NCBI GenBank assembly: GCA_017537365.1
Contig: JAFYKZ010000010.1
Coordinates: 62,001 to 126,000, forward strand
Length of the DNA stretch: 64,000 nt
Direction of reading: 5' to 3'
Source of the DNA: Clostridia bacterium
Lineage (GTDB): Bacteria > Bacillota > Clostridia > Oscillospirales > Acutalibacteraceae
Shown: one piece after another, positions 27,369 through 35,613 of the stretch
How positions within the stretch are numbered: the stretch's first letter is position 1
Layout of the letters: the number at the start of each line of letters is the position of its first letter
The notes under the pieces: generated by a model
Told to the model about the DNA's origin: nothing
Database searches by the model: none
What the model saw: only the letters and a program-made list of their open reading frames with translations
Program-made: the position numbers and the translations under genes

Positions 27369-27398
27369 ATTCTAACACAAAACGACCTAAAATGTAAA
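27369..27398 (-). promoter_or_regulatory. Probable promoter of lepA
   Basis: TTTACA (27393-27398), 18 bases, TAGAAT (27369-27374) on the minus strand, 42 bases before the lepA ATG. Confidence 0.65.
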
Positions 27399-27497
27399 CA
27401 ATAAATTTAAAATATTAATTATTTAAGCTTTATTAACAATTTTTTATTATTAAAGTTATATAATATTTAATATATTATTGAACGAAAGGTTTTTAAA

Positions 27498-27944
27498 ATG
27501 AATTTTAGATATAAGCTTATGCAATTTATGGCGGGACGATACGGACCTGATAAGTTATCATATTTTTTAGTTATTTGCTCTCTTGGTATTTCTTTTTTTA
27601 ATATATTGCTTAGATTTATCGCTATTTATATTTCAAGCCCTGTTCTGCTCATTTTGGGTTATGTTTTTCAGCTTTTAGGTTACGGTATCTTAGGATATGC
27701 TTTTTTCAGAATTCTATCAAGAAACATTTATGCCCGACAGAAAGAAAACACTTGGTTTTTAAATAAAACAAGCTTTATTAAAAAACGCAAAGATTTTATA
27801 AATCAAAAGAAAGCTGATAAATCTCATGTTTACAGAAAATGTCCAAATTGCAAGGCGGTTTTGCGTCTGCCCCACCGAATAGGCACTCACCGTACAGTGT
27901 GTCCGAGATGCAGTAGAGAATTTAAGGTTAAGGTTAAAAAATAA
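27498..27944 (+). CDS. Small membrane protein with zinc ribbon
   Basis: This 148-residue protein is not assigned to a named family. Two hydrophobic segments (about 20-45 and 50-72) are followed by a basic stretch and a C-terminal zinc ribbon with CPNC (about 118) and CPRC (about 138). The ribbon should face the cytoplasm. It has a ribosome binding site (AAAGG) and stands alone before the tRNA pair. The zinc ribbon may bind nucleic acid or protein; there is no evidence for either here. Confidence 0.75.
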   Translation: MNFRYKLMQFMAGRYGPDKLSYFLVICSLGISFFNILLRFIAIYISSPVLLILGYVFQLLGYGILGYAFFRILSRNIYARQKENTWFLNKTSFIKKRKDFINQKKADKSHVYRKCPNCKAVLRLPHRIGTHRTVCPRCSREFKVKVKK

Positions 27945-27982
27945 ACCTTTTACTCTAAATTTCAAAAAATTTAAAAAAAATG

Positions 27983-28011
27983 TTGACAAATGCTTGTCTC
28001 TTGGATATAAT
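27983..28011 (+). promoter_or_regulatory. Strong promoter of the tRNA-Met/tRNA-Glu pair
   Basis: Perfect TTGACA (27983-27988), 17 bases, TATAAT (28006-28011), ending 30 bases before the first tRNA. Confidence 0.92.
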
Positions 28012-28041
28012 ATACAAGTCGCGCAATAAAAAGCGATATTT

Positions 28042-28118
28042 GGCTGTATAGCTCAGTTGGCTAGAGCATGCGGTTCATACCCGCAGTGTCGCCGGTTCGA
28101 ATCCAGCTACAGCCACCA
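28042..28118 (+). tRNA. tRNA-Met (CAT), elongator
   Basis: This 77-nt cloverleaf has paired acceptor arms GGCTGTA/TACAGCC, anticodon loop TTCATAC, T-arm GGTTCGAATCC and an encoded CCA. The G1-C72 pair argues against the initiator tRNA, and the loop argues against tRNA-Ile(CAT). Confidence 0.95.
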
Positions 28119-28122
28119 TAAT

Positions 28123-28198
28123 GGCCCGGTGGTCAAGAGGCCTAAGACACCGCCCTTTCACGGCGGTAACACGGGTTCGAATCCCGTCCGGGTCACCA
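28123..28198 (+). tRNA. tRNA-Glu (TTC)
   Basis: This 76-nt cloverleaf has acceptor arms GGCCCGG/CCGGGTC, anticodon loop CTTTCAC, T-arm GGGTTCGAATCCC and an encoded CCA. It follows tRNA-Met after 4 bases and is cotranscribed with it. Confidence 0.95.
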
Positions 28199-28232
28199 AA
28201 AATCCCGTTCTCGCAAGAGGACGGGATTTTTA
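28198..28232 (+). terminator. Intrinsic terminator after the tRNA pair
   Basis: Arms AAAAATCCCGT and ACGGGATTTTT with an inner TCTC/GAG pairing, ending in Ts. Downstream (28233-28270) is a run of TTCACTCTTC-like microrepeats also seen after the tRNA-Gly terminator. Confidence 0.9.
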
Positions 28233-28338
28233 CTTTTTCACTCTTCACTTTTCACTCTTCTCTTTTCTCTTGAATACAAAACTCAATTATCTCCTCCCAC
28301 AGCCATTCCAGATCTATTCTGTTATGGCTTTTTTGATA

Positions 28339-28367
28339 TTGCAATTTACAAAAACTTATGATAGAAT
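28339..28367 (+). promoter_or_regulatory. Probable promoter of the structured leader
   Basis: TTGCAA (28339-28344), 17 bases, TAGAAT (28362-28367) with a TGA extended -10. The start point would fall at about 28374, exactly where the long inverted repeat begins. Confidence 0.65.
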
Positions 28368-28373
28368 AGTATT

Positions 28374-28527
28374 GCCAAACCAATTAAATATAAGTATAGG
28401 GGCAATTTATCTTTTTATAAGGGTAATTTTGCTTTTTTTGAACATACTTTCTTTGTGGATTTGATAAAAATGCAAATTCCATCAATAAGAGAGTATGTTA
28501 TTGCCCTTTATATTGAATTGGTTTGGC
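28374..28527 (+). repeat. Long nested inverted repeat in the leader of the CHAP/dockerin gene
   Basis: Three helices nest in order: GCCAAACCAATT (28374-28385) with 28516-28527, AATATAA (28387-28393) with 28508-28514 and GGGGCAAT (28399-28406) with 28500-28507. Inside, AACATACTTTCT (28441-28452) pairs with 28488-28499, and TGGATTTG pairs with CAAATTCCA. The whole could be a folded leader RNA or a MITE-like element. No clear target duplication flanks it, and it matches no riboswitch I recognise. Confidence 0.75.
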
Positions 28528-28550
28528 GACTATCGGAGTTTGCGTTTTTT

Positions 28551-28586
28551 GTGCGGTCACTTCGGTAGCCGCACTTTTTATTTTTT
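28551..28586 (+). terminator. Attenuator-like terminator before the CHAP/dockerin gene
   Basis: GTGCGG (28551-28556) pairs with CCGCAC (28569-28574), enclosing AC-TTCG-GT, then TTTTTATTTTTT runs straight into the GGAGGA ribosome binding site. Because it lies between the gene and its likely promoter, it would block expression unless antitermination occurs. Confidence 0.75.
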
Positions 28587-28598
28587 GGAGGAATTTTT

Positions 28599-30044
28599 AT
28601 GAAAAATTTAAAATCAGTCATTTCTTTTTTGTTAATAGTTTTAGTTTTACTTAATTTTATTATTTTTCCACATAGTGAAATTAAAACAAATGCTGCCGCC
28701 ATCAATTTAACAACATTTAATCAAAAATTAACAAATTTCAAAACACTATACCCTAACAACTCTATATTTGATGATGAGGGCGGTAAATATGGAGGTTATG
28801 AATGCTTTGGTTTTGCAAACTGTATAGCAAAGTATATGTTTGGTTCTTATCCTACTTCCTCAGGTTCTGCCATAAGCAATGTTGACAGTAATTGGAAAAT
28901 TACATACGGTAAAACAGCTGTCGATGAATTAACCATAGGCGATGTTGTGCGATTTGCTTACGGAAGTTATGACCACTCAATATTTATAACCTCAATTAAT
29001 GGTAGCAATATTTATTATTGTCAAGCAAATGTCCCTGCCAACACTAACAAAATAACATATTCGAATTCAATCACCTCAACTAAACTCAAAGAATATTTAT
29101 CCAAAAAACTTAACGGCAATAATGAAAAATATGGTTGGGTAGCGCACTATAAAACTTCAATATTAGGCACCAATACTTCTAATACCCTCACAGTAAAATG
29201 GCACGCTAACGGAGGTACTATCGATTCACAAATAACTTCTTTGGAATATAATGTTACCGAAAGTGCCGGTTTAAACATGAGAAGTAATGCCGGAACAAAT
29301 TATTCTGTAATAACAACAATACCTGCAAATTCAACTTTCACCGTTAAATACGGCGAAACCAAAACTGCAAATGGTTACACATGGGGGAAAACTACCTACG
29401 CAGGTAAAACAGGTTGGGTTGTTGTATCCGATTTTGTAAAGAGAACTGCAATAAATAGAAATACAGATTATTATTTATATTCTTCTTTGGTTTACAGAAC
29501 TTCAACTTCTTCGGTATTAGCATATGAAATGTCTTATGGACAGAATTTAAAAAGCGGATTATATAATGCTGAATCATTTGGTTTAAAACGAGATGGATAT
29601 AGCTTTGTTGGCTGGTGTACCAAAGCGGACGGTAGCGCAACTGTTTTCGACCAAGATGATACTACCGTGAAACCCGAAACAATATACCCAAACTTAAAAA
29701 ACCAAAGTGCTACCATAACTCTCTACGCAATATGGAAATGTGAACACAGTTATTCTAATAATTGCGATACCGAATGTAATGTTTGTGGTGAAGTTCGTAA
29801 TATAGAACACGCTTTTGGAGGCGACCATATATGTGATATTTGCAGGTTTAAAAAATGTCCGTCAGGCGATACTAACGGCGACGGCGAAGTAGATGTAATG
29901 GATTTTATAAGGCTAAAAAAGATTTTAATAGGAAGTGCTGAAAGCGACGGTTCTTCCCCTGACTTTGACGAAAATGGAGTATCCAACGCCGAGGACCTAA
30001 TAATTTTAAAAAAATTCTTATTAGGTGTTATAAAAAGTATATAA
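28599..30044 (+). CDS. Secreted CHAP-SH3-InlB-repeat-dockerin protein
   Basis: This 481-residue exported protein has a signal peptide (about 1-33). A CHAP amidase domain follows (about 50-185) with Cys in YECFGFAN and His in YDHSIFI. A bacterial SH3 domain (about 222-287; NMRSNAGTNYS, TGWVVVSDF) sits inside what looks like one InlB/Flg-type repeat, whose parts are TVKWHANGGTID before it and RDGYSFVGWCTKADG with ITLYAIW after it. Then comes a Cys/His cluster and a C-terminal dockerin-like pair (GDTNGDGEVDVMDF, DFDENGVSNAEDL). It should cut peptidoglycan or peptides and may dock to a scaffoldin. A structured leader precedes it. Confidence 0.88.
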   Translation: MKNLKSVISFLLIVLVLLNFIIFPHSEIKTNAAAINLTTFNQKLTNFKTLYPNNSIFDDEGGKYGGYECFGFANCIAKYMFGSYPTSSGSAISNVDSNWKITYGKTAVDELTIGDVVRFAYGSYDHSIFITSINGSNIYYCQANVPANTNKITYSNSITSTKLKEYLSKKLNGNNEKYGWVAHYKTSILGTNTSNTLTVKWHANGGTIDSQITSLEYNVTESAGLNMRSNAGTNYSVITTIPANSTFTVKYGETKTANGYTWGKTTYAGKTGWVVVSDFVKRTAINRNTDYYLYSSLVYRTSTSSVLAYEMSYGQNLKSGLYNAESFGLKRDGYSFVGWCTKADGSATVFDQDDTTVKPETIYPNLKNQSATITLYAIWKCEHSYSNNCDTECNVCGEVRNIEHAFGGDHICDICRFKKCPSGDTNGDGEVDVMDFIRLKKILIGSAESDGSSPDFDENGVSNAEDLIILKKFLLGVIKSI

Positions 30045-30062
30045 TTAGAAAACACTCATTTA

Positions 30063-30097
30063 AAAGCAGATGCTAAAAAACGCATCTGCTTTTTTTA
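30063..30097 (+). terminator. Intrinsic terminator after the dockerin gene
   Basis: AAAAGCAGATGC (30063-30074) pairs with GCATCTGCTTTT (30082-30093), then Ts. Confidence 0.9.
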
Positions 30098-30154
30098 TGC
30101 AAACCATCTGTTTTAAACCTGCAAACTTATATTGCCAATTATATCAATTCCCAC

Positions 30155-30183
30155 TTGCTATAATGGTTTATTTATGTTATACT
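30155..30183 (+). promoter_or_regulatory. Promoter of the cell-wall polymer cluster
   Basis: TTGCTA (30155-30160), 17 bases, TATACT (30178-30183), 44 bases before the first gene. The -35 box is weak. Confidence 0.65.
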
Positions 30184-30227
30184 ATAATAGATTATAAAAT
30201 AAACTGTATTTCTAAATAAAGGACGGT

Positions 30228-31028
30228 TTGAGAAAAGTGTTTAACAATATAAAATATGTTTGCAAAAAATACAACTTTTTGCTTCGCCAACTTGTTGCAA
30301 GAGATTTCAAGGTTAAATATAAACGCAGTGTTTTGGGTGTTTTATGGAGTCTTTTATATCCTCTGCTGACCATGGCGGTTATGGCAATAGTTTTTTCACA
30401 GTTTTTTAGATTTAAAGTACCAGATGTTGATTACCTCTCTTATCTCATGAGCGGTCTTGTTATTTTTAACTATTTCAGTGAAGCCTCTAACCTTGCTATG
30501 AGTAGTGTTGTTGCAAATTTCAGCCTCATTAACAAAGTTTATATGCCTAAATATATATTCCCTCTTTCAAAATGCGTATTTGTTGGCATTAACTTTTTAC
30601 TTTCGCAAATTCCTCTTTATGCAATTCTCTTCATAAGCGGACCTGGTGTTAATATTTACCATCTTTTATTACCTTATATGTATCTCTGCTTATTCCTTTT
30701 CACATTAGGTTTCGGTCTCATACTTTCCACTGTTTCGGTATTTTTACGAGATATGTTCTATATTTACGGAGTTGTTTTAAATCTTTGGACCTATTTAACA
30801 CCTATTATGTGGGATATAAATATGGTTTCAGACCGTCCTCTTATAACCTTAGCATTAAAGCTAAATCCGTTATATTGGTTCACTTATTTTTCAAGAAAAA
30901 TTATACTCTATAATGCCGTTCCTGAAATCAACAGTTGGATATACTGTATGGTTTTCGGTTTGGGATTCTTGTTAATAGGTATTTTGGTATTCAAGAAAAA
31001 TCAAGACAAATTTATATACTATGTATAA
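30228..31028 (+). CDS. ABC-2 polysaccharide/teichoic acid export permease (TagG-like)
   Basis: This 266-residue membrane protein has six hydrophobic segments and the family hallmark near the N-terminus (LVARDFKVKYKRSVLGVLWSLLYP). With the following ATPase it forms a Wzm/Wzt or TagGH-type exporter that moves a lipid-linked polymer across the membrane. The start is a TTG at 30228 with AGGACGG close upstream; a GTG three codons later is possible. It is the first gene of the cluster running to 37.6 kb. Confidence 0.9.
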   Translation: MRKVFNNIKYVCKKYNFLLRQLVARDFKVKYKRSVLGVLWSLLYPLLTMAVMAIVFSQFFRFKVPDVDYLSYLMSGLVIFNYFSEASNLAMSSVVANFSLINKVYMPKYIFPLSKCVFVGINFLLSQIPLYAILFISGPGVNIYHLLLPYMYLCLFLFTLGFGLILSTVSVFLRDMFYIYGVVLNLWTYLTPIMWDINMVSDRPLITLALKLNPLYWFTYFSRKIILYNAVPEINSWIYCMVFGLGFLLIGILVFKKNQDKFIYYV

Positions 31029-31040
31029 CGGAGGCAAAAT

Positions 31041-31793
31041 ATGGAAGCTAATAATTATATGATTGAAGTTAATAACGTTTCTATGCGTTTTAACTTAGGT
31101 ATAGAAAAAGGGTTTTCCTTAAAGCAGGGGTTTGTTGATTTTTTCAGCGGTAAGAAAAAACCTCCCAAAAAAGATTTTTGGGCTTTAACTGATGTTGATT
31201 TCAAGGTTAAAAAGGGTGAAGTTATAGGCTTTATAGGTTCTAACGGTGCCGGAAAATCAACCCTATTAAAAGTTGTTGCCGGTGTTATGAAACCAACCAA
31301 AGGAAATGTTAAAGCTTATGGTAATATATGCCCTATGATAGAGCTTGGCGCAGGCTTTGACCCTCAACTTACAGCTAGAGAAAATATTTATCTCAACGGT
31401 TCTATAATGGGATATTCAAAAGAATTAATAGATTCTAAATTTCAAGAAATAGTTGATTTTTCAGAGCTTCATGATTTTCTCGATGTGCCCGTTCAAAATT
31501 TTTCTTCCGGTATGGTGGCAAGACTTGCTTTCAGCGTTGCTACAATAGTTGACCCGGAAATACTTATTGTTGACGAAATATTATCAGTTGGCGATATTGC
31601 ATTCCAAGCAAAAAGTGAACAAAAAATGCTTTCTATGATAGGCGGAGGTACTACTGTTTTATTCGTATCTCACTCAATAGAGCAAATAAAAAAAATGTGC
31701 GATACGGTTGTTTGGATTGAACATGGTGTTGTTCAAAAAATAGGCGGCAAAGAAATTTGCGATGAATATAAAGATTTTATATTTAATAAATGA
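31041..31793 (+). CDS. ABC polysaccharide/teichoic acid export ATPase (TagH-like)
   Basis: This 250-residue ATPase has Walker A GSNGAGKST (about 70-78), signature NFSSGMVARL (about 151-160), Walker B ILIVDEILSVGD and the switch His in FVSHS. The N-terminal insertion (FSLKQGFVDFFSGKKK) is typical of Wzt/TagH-type exporters. It lacks the long C-terminal sugar-binding domain of O-antigen Wzt and the extra domain of Bacillus TagH. It follows the permease gene by 12 bases. Confidence 0.93.
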   Translation: MEANNYMIEVNNVSMRFNLGIEKGFSLKQGFVDFFSGKKKPPKKDFWALTDVDFKVKKGEVIGFIGSNGAGKSTLLKVVAGVMKPTKGNVKAYGNICPMIELGAGFDPQLTARENIYLNGSIMGYSKELIDSKFQEIVDFSELHDFLDVPVQNFSSGMVARLAFSVATIVDPEILIVDEILSVGDIAFQAKSEQKMLSMIGGGTTVLFVSHSIEQIKKMCDTVVWIEHGVVQKIGGKEICDEYKDFIFNK

Positions 31794-31802
31794 GGTAAAA
31801 AA

Positions 31803-33776
31803 ATGGTTAACAAAATTTTAAATCACTTTAAAAATCATGGTTTATTTTCAACTATAGCTTGGCTATATAACTGCATACTATTTAAATTCAGAATGCGTAA
31901 TGTTAAAAGTGTTGATTTCGAAGAAATAGAGATTGATAAATCCGAAAAGAAATTTTTAACTCCTAAATCAAAGCCGAATATCTTCATTGTTGCCAGTATT
32001 CCTTATTACGATATCGGCGGTGGACAGAGATGTTCTCAATTAGCAAAAACCTTCAATATAATGGGATATAATGTTATCTATTTATATGCATTTAAATCCT
32101 CTGAAAGTGTTCGCTTTGATTTATCTATGCCAATGGCAAAACACATTTTTATAGACGAAAACACCTGCAAAAAGATAAAATCCGATGTAACCAAAAACGA
32201 TTTATTTATCTTTGAGTCTCCATCACCTAAATTTAAAGATATTTTAGATTTAGCAATTGAAAGAGAATGCAAAATTTGCTACGAAAATATTGATAACTGG
32301 GAAACATCGTTAGGCAGTACCGTTTATAATGAAGATATGTTAAAACGCTTATTGCTTCATTCAGATGTATTAGTAGGAACTGCTAAGCCGTTAGTTAAAC
32401 AATTAGAGGATTATCTTGTTAAATATAATATTCCATCAAAACCGGTTCTTTATCTTGCAAATGCTGTTGATGATGAACTTTTCTGCGGTAATAAAGAATT
32501 AGTTAAACCCGATGATTTAAAAACCGATAAGGTTACCTTATTGTACTATGGTTCTCTATGGGGCGAATGGTTTGATTGGGATTTGCTCATCAACTTAGCA
32601 AAAAAACACCCACATTATTGCTTTAATATAATAGGCGACTATTCAAACATAAAAAGCATTACTGATGCAGCTCCAAATAATATTCATTTTTTAGGATTAA
32701 AGAAACAATGCGACCTTCCTGCTTATCTTAAATATGTTGATTACTCATTGATACCATTTAAACCGGGTGAAATTTCAGATTATGTTTCTCCTTTAAAAAT
32801 ATTTGAATATATTTCAATGTATACAAAGGTTCTTTGTACTGAATTGCCCGATGTTAAAGGATATCCAAATGTATATTGCGGAAACACTGTAGAAGCTTGG
32901 GAATCTATAATAGAATCAAATCCAAAATTAGATAAAACTGCTGCCGATGAATTTATCTTAAATAATACTTGGCGAGCACGAATCACCGAGATACTTAATA
33001 TTGTTCATCCTGAAAATAACACATCTATTCTTAAAGATAAACTCTCGGTTATTATCCTAAACTATAATAACAAAAATGTTATTTTCAAATGCGTAAATAC
33101 TCTTTTGAAATATAATGAAATCTATAAATATAAAATTATAGTTGTTGATAACGGAAGTGTTGACGGCTCTTATGAAGAACTTCAAAACCGCTATCAAAAC
33201 AATGAAATAATACTTCTTCAAAACGAGAAAAACGGTTGTTCCAGTGGTAGAAATCTTGGTGTTGCTAATTCTGATAGTGAATATATAATGTTCTTAGACT
33301 CAGACCAATGGGTAACAAATAAATATTGGTTGCAACCCTATGAGAATATTATTCAAACCCATTCCGATTTTGGACTTATCGGTTGGGCAGCAGGTTTCTA
33401 TAACAATAAAAATCGTGCTTATCATGTTGTTGACAGTTTCCCATATAGATATATGCCTTGCAATATGCTTTGCAGATATGATATAGGTTATTTAGGAAGC
33501 GGCGGTATGATTACTAAAAGAGAAACCTTTGATAATATTGAAGGTTTTGATGTGTTCTATGATCCCACCTGCTATGAAGATACTGACTTTTCTATGAAAG
33601 TTAGAAATCTTGGCAAAGAAATTTATTATTGTCCTTATCTGGGTGTAATCCATTTACCTCATCAAACCACAAAGAGTGGCAGCAAGGAACACCAGGAATT
33701 GACCGCTAAAAAGCAGGAATACTTTACTAGAAAATGGTTGAAAACCAATCCTTCTCTTTTCAAATACAAAAAATAA
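31803..33776 (+). CDS. Two-domain glycosyltransferase (GT4-like + GT2)
   Basis: This 657-residue cytoplasmic protein has a GT-B (GT1/GT4-like) N-terminal half (about 60-400), with a GGGQRCSQLAK start and a PFKPGEISDYVSPLKIFEY donor-site region near 320. Its GT2 C-terminal half (about 410-657) has LSVIILNYNNKN, the acidic pair VVDNGS and MFLDSDQ as the DxD-like motif. One chain could add two successive sugars, or one half may only bind. It lies 9 bases after the exporter ATPase gene, so it should act on the exported polymer. Confidence 0.87.
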   Translation: MVNKILNHFKNHGLFSTIAWLYNCILFKFRMRNVKSVDFEEIEIDKSEKKFLTPKSKPNIFIVASIPYYDIGGGQRCSQLAKTFNIMGYNVIYLYAFKSSESVRFDLSMPMAKHIFIDENTCKKIKSDVTKNDLFIFESPSPKFKDILDLAIERECKICYENIDNWETSLGSTVYNEDMLKRLLLHSDVLVGTAKPLVKQLEDYLVKYNIPSKPVLYLANAVDDELFCGNKELVKPDDLKTDKVTLLYYGSLWGEWFDWDLLINLAKKHPHYCFNIIGDYSNIKSITDAAPNNIHFLGLKKQCDLPAYLKYVDYSLIPFKPGEISDYVSPLKIFEYISMYTKVLCTELPDVKGYPNVYCGNTVEAWESIIESNPKLDKTAADEFILNNTWRARITEILNIVHPENNTSILKDKLSVIILNYNNKNVIFKCVNTLLKYNEIYKYKIIVVDNGSVDGSYEELQNRYQNNEIILLQNEKNGCSSGRNLGVANSDSEYIMFLDSDQWVTNKYWLQPYENIIQTHSDFGLIGWAAGFYNNKNRAYHVVDSFPYRYMPCNMLCRYDIGYLGSGGMITKRETFDNIEGFDVFYDPTCYEDTDFSMKVRNLGKEIYYCPYLGVIHLPHQTTKSGSKEHQELTAKKQEYFTRKWLKTNPSLFKYKK

Positions 33777-33881
33777 GGTGTTGTTATAGGCACTGAGAGT
33801 AAGCAGATTGTTAACGCTTTTATTAAAGATTTCAACAAATGATTTTTTCGGTTTAAGATAAAATAAAATCCGGGTGTTAAA
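33777..33881 (+). other. Short spacer with possible gene remnant
   Basis: Directly after the glycosyltransferase stop, the same frame stays open for about 21 codons (GTESKQIVNAFIKDFNK, then TGA). It has no start codon with a ribosome binding site. It could be the tail of a deleted gene or chance. The rest holds only the ribosome binding site region of the next gene. Confidence 0.3.
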
Positions 33882-35150
33882 ATGAAAGATATTGCAGTTG
33901 TAATTTTAAACCATATCCAATACGATAATATTGTTTCAGGTCTTGAAGAACTTAAAAAATGCGGTTATTCAATTGATATATATTGTTCTCATTGGGATGA
34001 TGATTCTTCGGGTATGAACAGTATGTTTAACGATATGACTGATTACTGTAAAAAAAATAATTTTAATGTTTATCGCAAACCTGATGCCAATAAAAATTAT
34101 AAGGTTCTACTCGAACCATATCCATGTCTTGATATTTCGGCAAAATATAAAATCAAATACAGATACAGCAATGTTTCTGCCAAGCCTAATATCGTTTACA
34201 AGCCTGAGAACTATATAATGTATGATGCTATTCTTTGCTCAGGAGATTATGATTCTAATTATTTATCCGTTTTTTCAAAAACCTACAAAACAGCTAATTT
34301 AAAATATGAGAATTTTAAAAAGTCCGAGGTTAGAAAATCAGATAAAAAGCAATTGCTTTATCTCCCAACTTACGGTAGCGAATCTTCAATCGAACAGATT
34401 TTTGATGTTTTAGACGAACTTAAAAATCATTATTATATAGTTGCAAAAATACATCATGGCACTAACTATTTAGTTAATGAACATAACAGAATTGATTTGC
34501 TGAAAGATAAAGTGGATGAGCTTTATGACTCCCATACGCCTCTAACAACTCTTCTTGAAACAACTGATGTTATTTTGACCGACAATTCAGGTTCTATATT
34601 TGAAGGGATTTTTACAGAAATTCCCGTTGCAGTTTTTTGCGATGATATAAATAAGAATAAAACCGGTGATTTCAATACAACACAGTATGAGTTATATAAG
34701 GACGGCATTTTACCTTTTACAAATAATCCAAACGAAATAGTTAATATTTTAGAAGAAGCTCAATCAGAAAGTGTTATTGAAAAACAACGCGAATGGAATC
34801 AAACAAATTTTTATCATCCTGAAAATTTCACAGCTGATTTTGTAAATGTGATAAAGATGTATCTTAATGAGGATTTTGATAAAAGATATTTTCAGATGCA
34901 CCGTGTATTAAAAGACTCTTTTTATAATTATCTTCACAAATATCAAGAAGAACTTCCTAGTTTGAGAGCCCAAGTTGCCGAGCTGCAAAACGCTCTTGCT
35001 GTTCAAAAAAGCATTAACAGTAATTTAGAAAGTAATATTGCTGACCTTAATTCACAAGTGGATAATTTATCCCGTCAAGTAGATTATTACAATACCGGTA
35101 CATTGTATAAATTCGCGAAGAAAATATACAAATTAAAAAATGGAGATTAA
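33882..35150 (+). CDS. CDP-glycerol glycerophosphotransferase-like protein (TagB/TagF family)
   Basis: This 422-residue membrane-associated protein has the transferase core at about 150-340: LLYLPTYGSESS, KIHHGTNY (His) and LTDNSGSIFEG (Asp-Ser-Gly-Ser, the conserved CDP-glycerol transferase motif). An N-terminal region and a C-terminal coiled coil (about 365-405, heptads with Leu/Val) flank it. It probably adds glycerol phosphate to the lipid-linked unit. The next gene makes the CDP-glycerol donor, which supports the call. It is shorter than polymerising TagF, so a primase-like TagB role is also possible. Confidence 0.85.
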   Translation: MKDIAVVILNHIQYDNIVSGLEELKKCGYSIDIYCSHWDDDSSGMNSMFNDMTDYCKKNNFNVYRKPDANKNYKVLLEPYPCLDISAKYKIKYRYSNVSAKPNIVYKPENYIMYDAILCSGDYDSNYLSVFSKTYKTANLKYENFKKSEVRKSDKKQLLYLPTYGSESSIEQIFDVLDELKNHYYIVAKIHHGTNYLVNEHNRIDLLKDKVDELYDSHTPLTTLLETTDVILTDNSGSIFEGIFTEIPVAVFCDDINKNKTGDFNTTQYELYKDGILPFTNNPNEIVNILEEAQSESVIEKQREWNQTNFYHPENFTADFVNVIKMYLNEDFDKRYFQMHRVLKDSFYNYLHKYQEELPSLRAQVAELQNALAVQKSINSNLESNIADLNSQVDNLSRQVDYYNTGTLYKFAKKIYKLKNGD

Positions 35151-35151
35151 A

Positions 35152-35574
35152 ATGAAAAAGAAACAAATTATAGGCTATACTGCCGGAGTTTATGACTTAT
35201 TTCATATAGGCCATTTAAATTTATTAAGAAATGCCAAAAGCATGTGCGACAAATTAGTAGTCGGTGTTACGGTGGACGAGCTTGTTAATTATAAAAACAA
35301 AAATGCTATAATACCTTTTGAAGAAAGAATTGAAATTGTACGAAGCATTAAATATGTGGATGTTGCATTACCGCAACAAGATATGGACAAGGTTAAGATT
35401 TGTAAAAAATTAAAAGCCCGCTATCTCTTTGTTGGCGATGATTGGTATGAAACAGATAAATGGAAAGAATATGAAGAGGAATTAGCCAAAATCGGAACCG
35501 AAGTAATATATTTCCCTTATACTAAAAACATTTCTTCTAGCAAAATTAAAGATATTCTTTCACAAACTCTTTAA
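35152..35574 (+). CDS. tagD: Glycerol-3-phosphate cytidylyltransferase (TagD-like)
   Basis: This 140-residue nucleotidyltransferase has the HxGH motif (FHIGHLN, about 15-21), the RYLFVGDDWYETDKW region and the ISSSKIKDIL signature near the end that replaces the usual ISTT. It makes CDP-glycerol from CTP and glycerol-3-phosphate for the TagB/F-like transferase encoded just before it. The start is the ATG at 35152 with GGAG at 35142, which lies inside the end of the previous gene. An ATG four codons earlier overlaps that ribosome binding site and is rejected. Related cytidylyltransferases use other alcohol phosphates. Confidence 0.9.
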   Translation: MKKKQIIGYTAGVYDLFHIGHLNLLRNAKSMCDKLVVGVTVDELVNYKNKNAIIPFEERIEIVRSIKYVDVALPQQDMDKVKICKKLKARYLFVGDDWYETDKWKEYEEELAKIGTEVIYFPYTKNISSSKIKDILSQTL

Positions 35575-35613
35575 TTTATATTTTTCATTTTTTGCAATTA
35601 AGGAGATAACCTA

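Noticed and set aside
28057-28464. 135-codon frame over the tRNA genes
   Set aside because: It is a frame across two tRNAs, a terminator and the leader; no coding sense.
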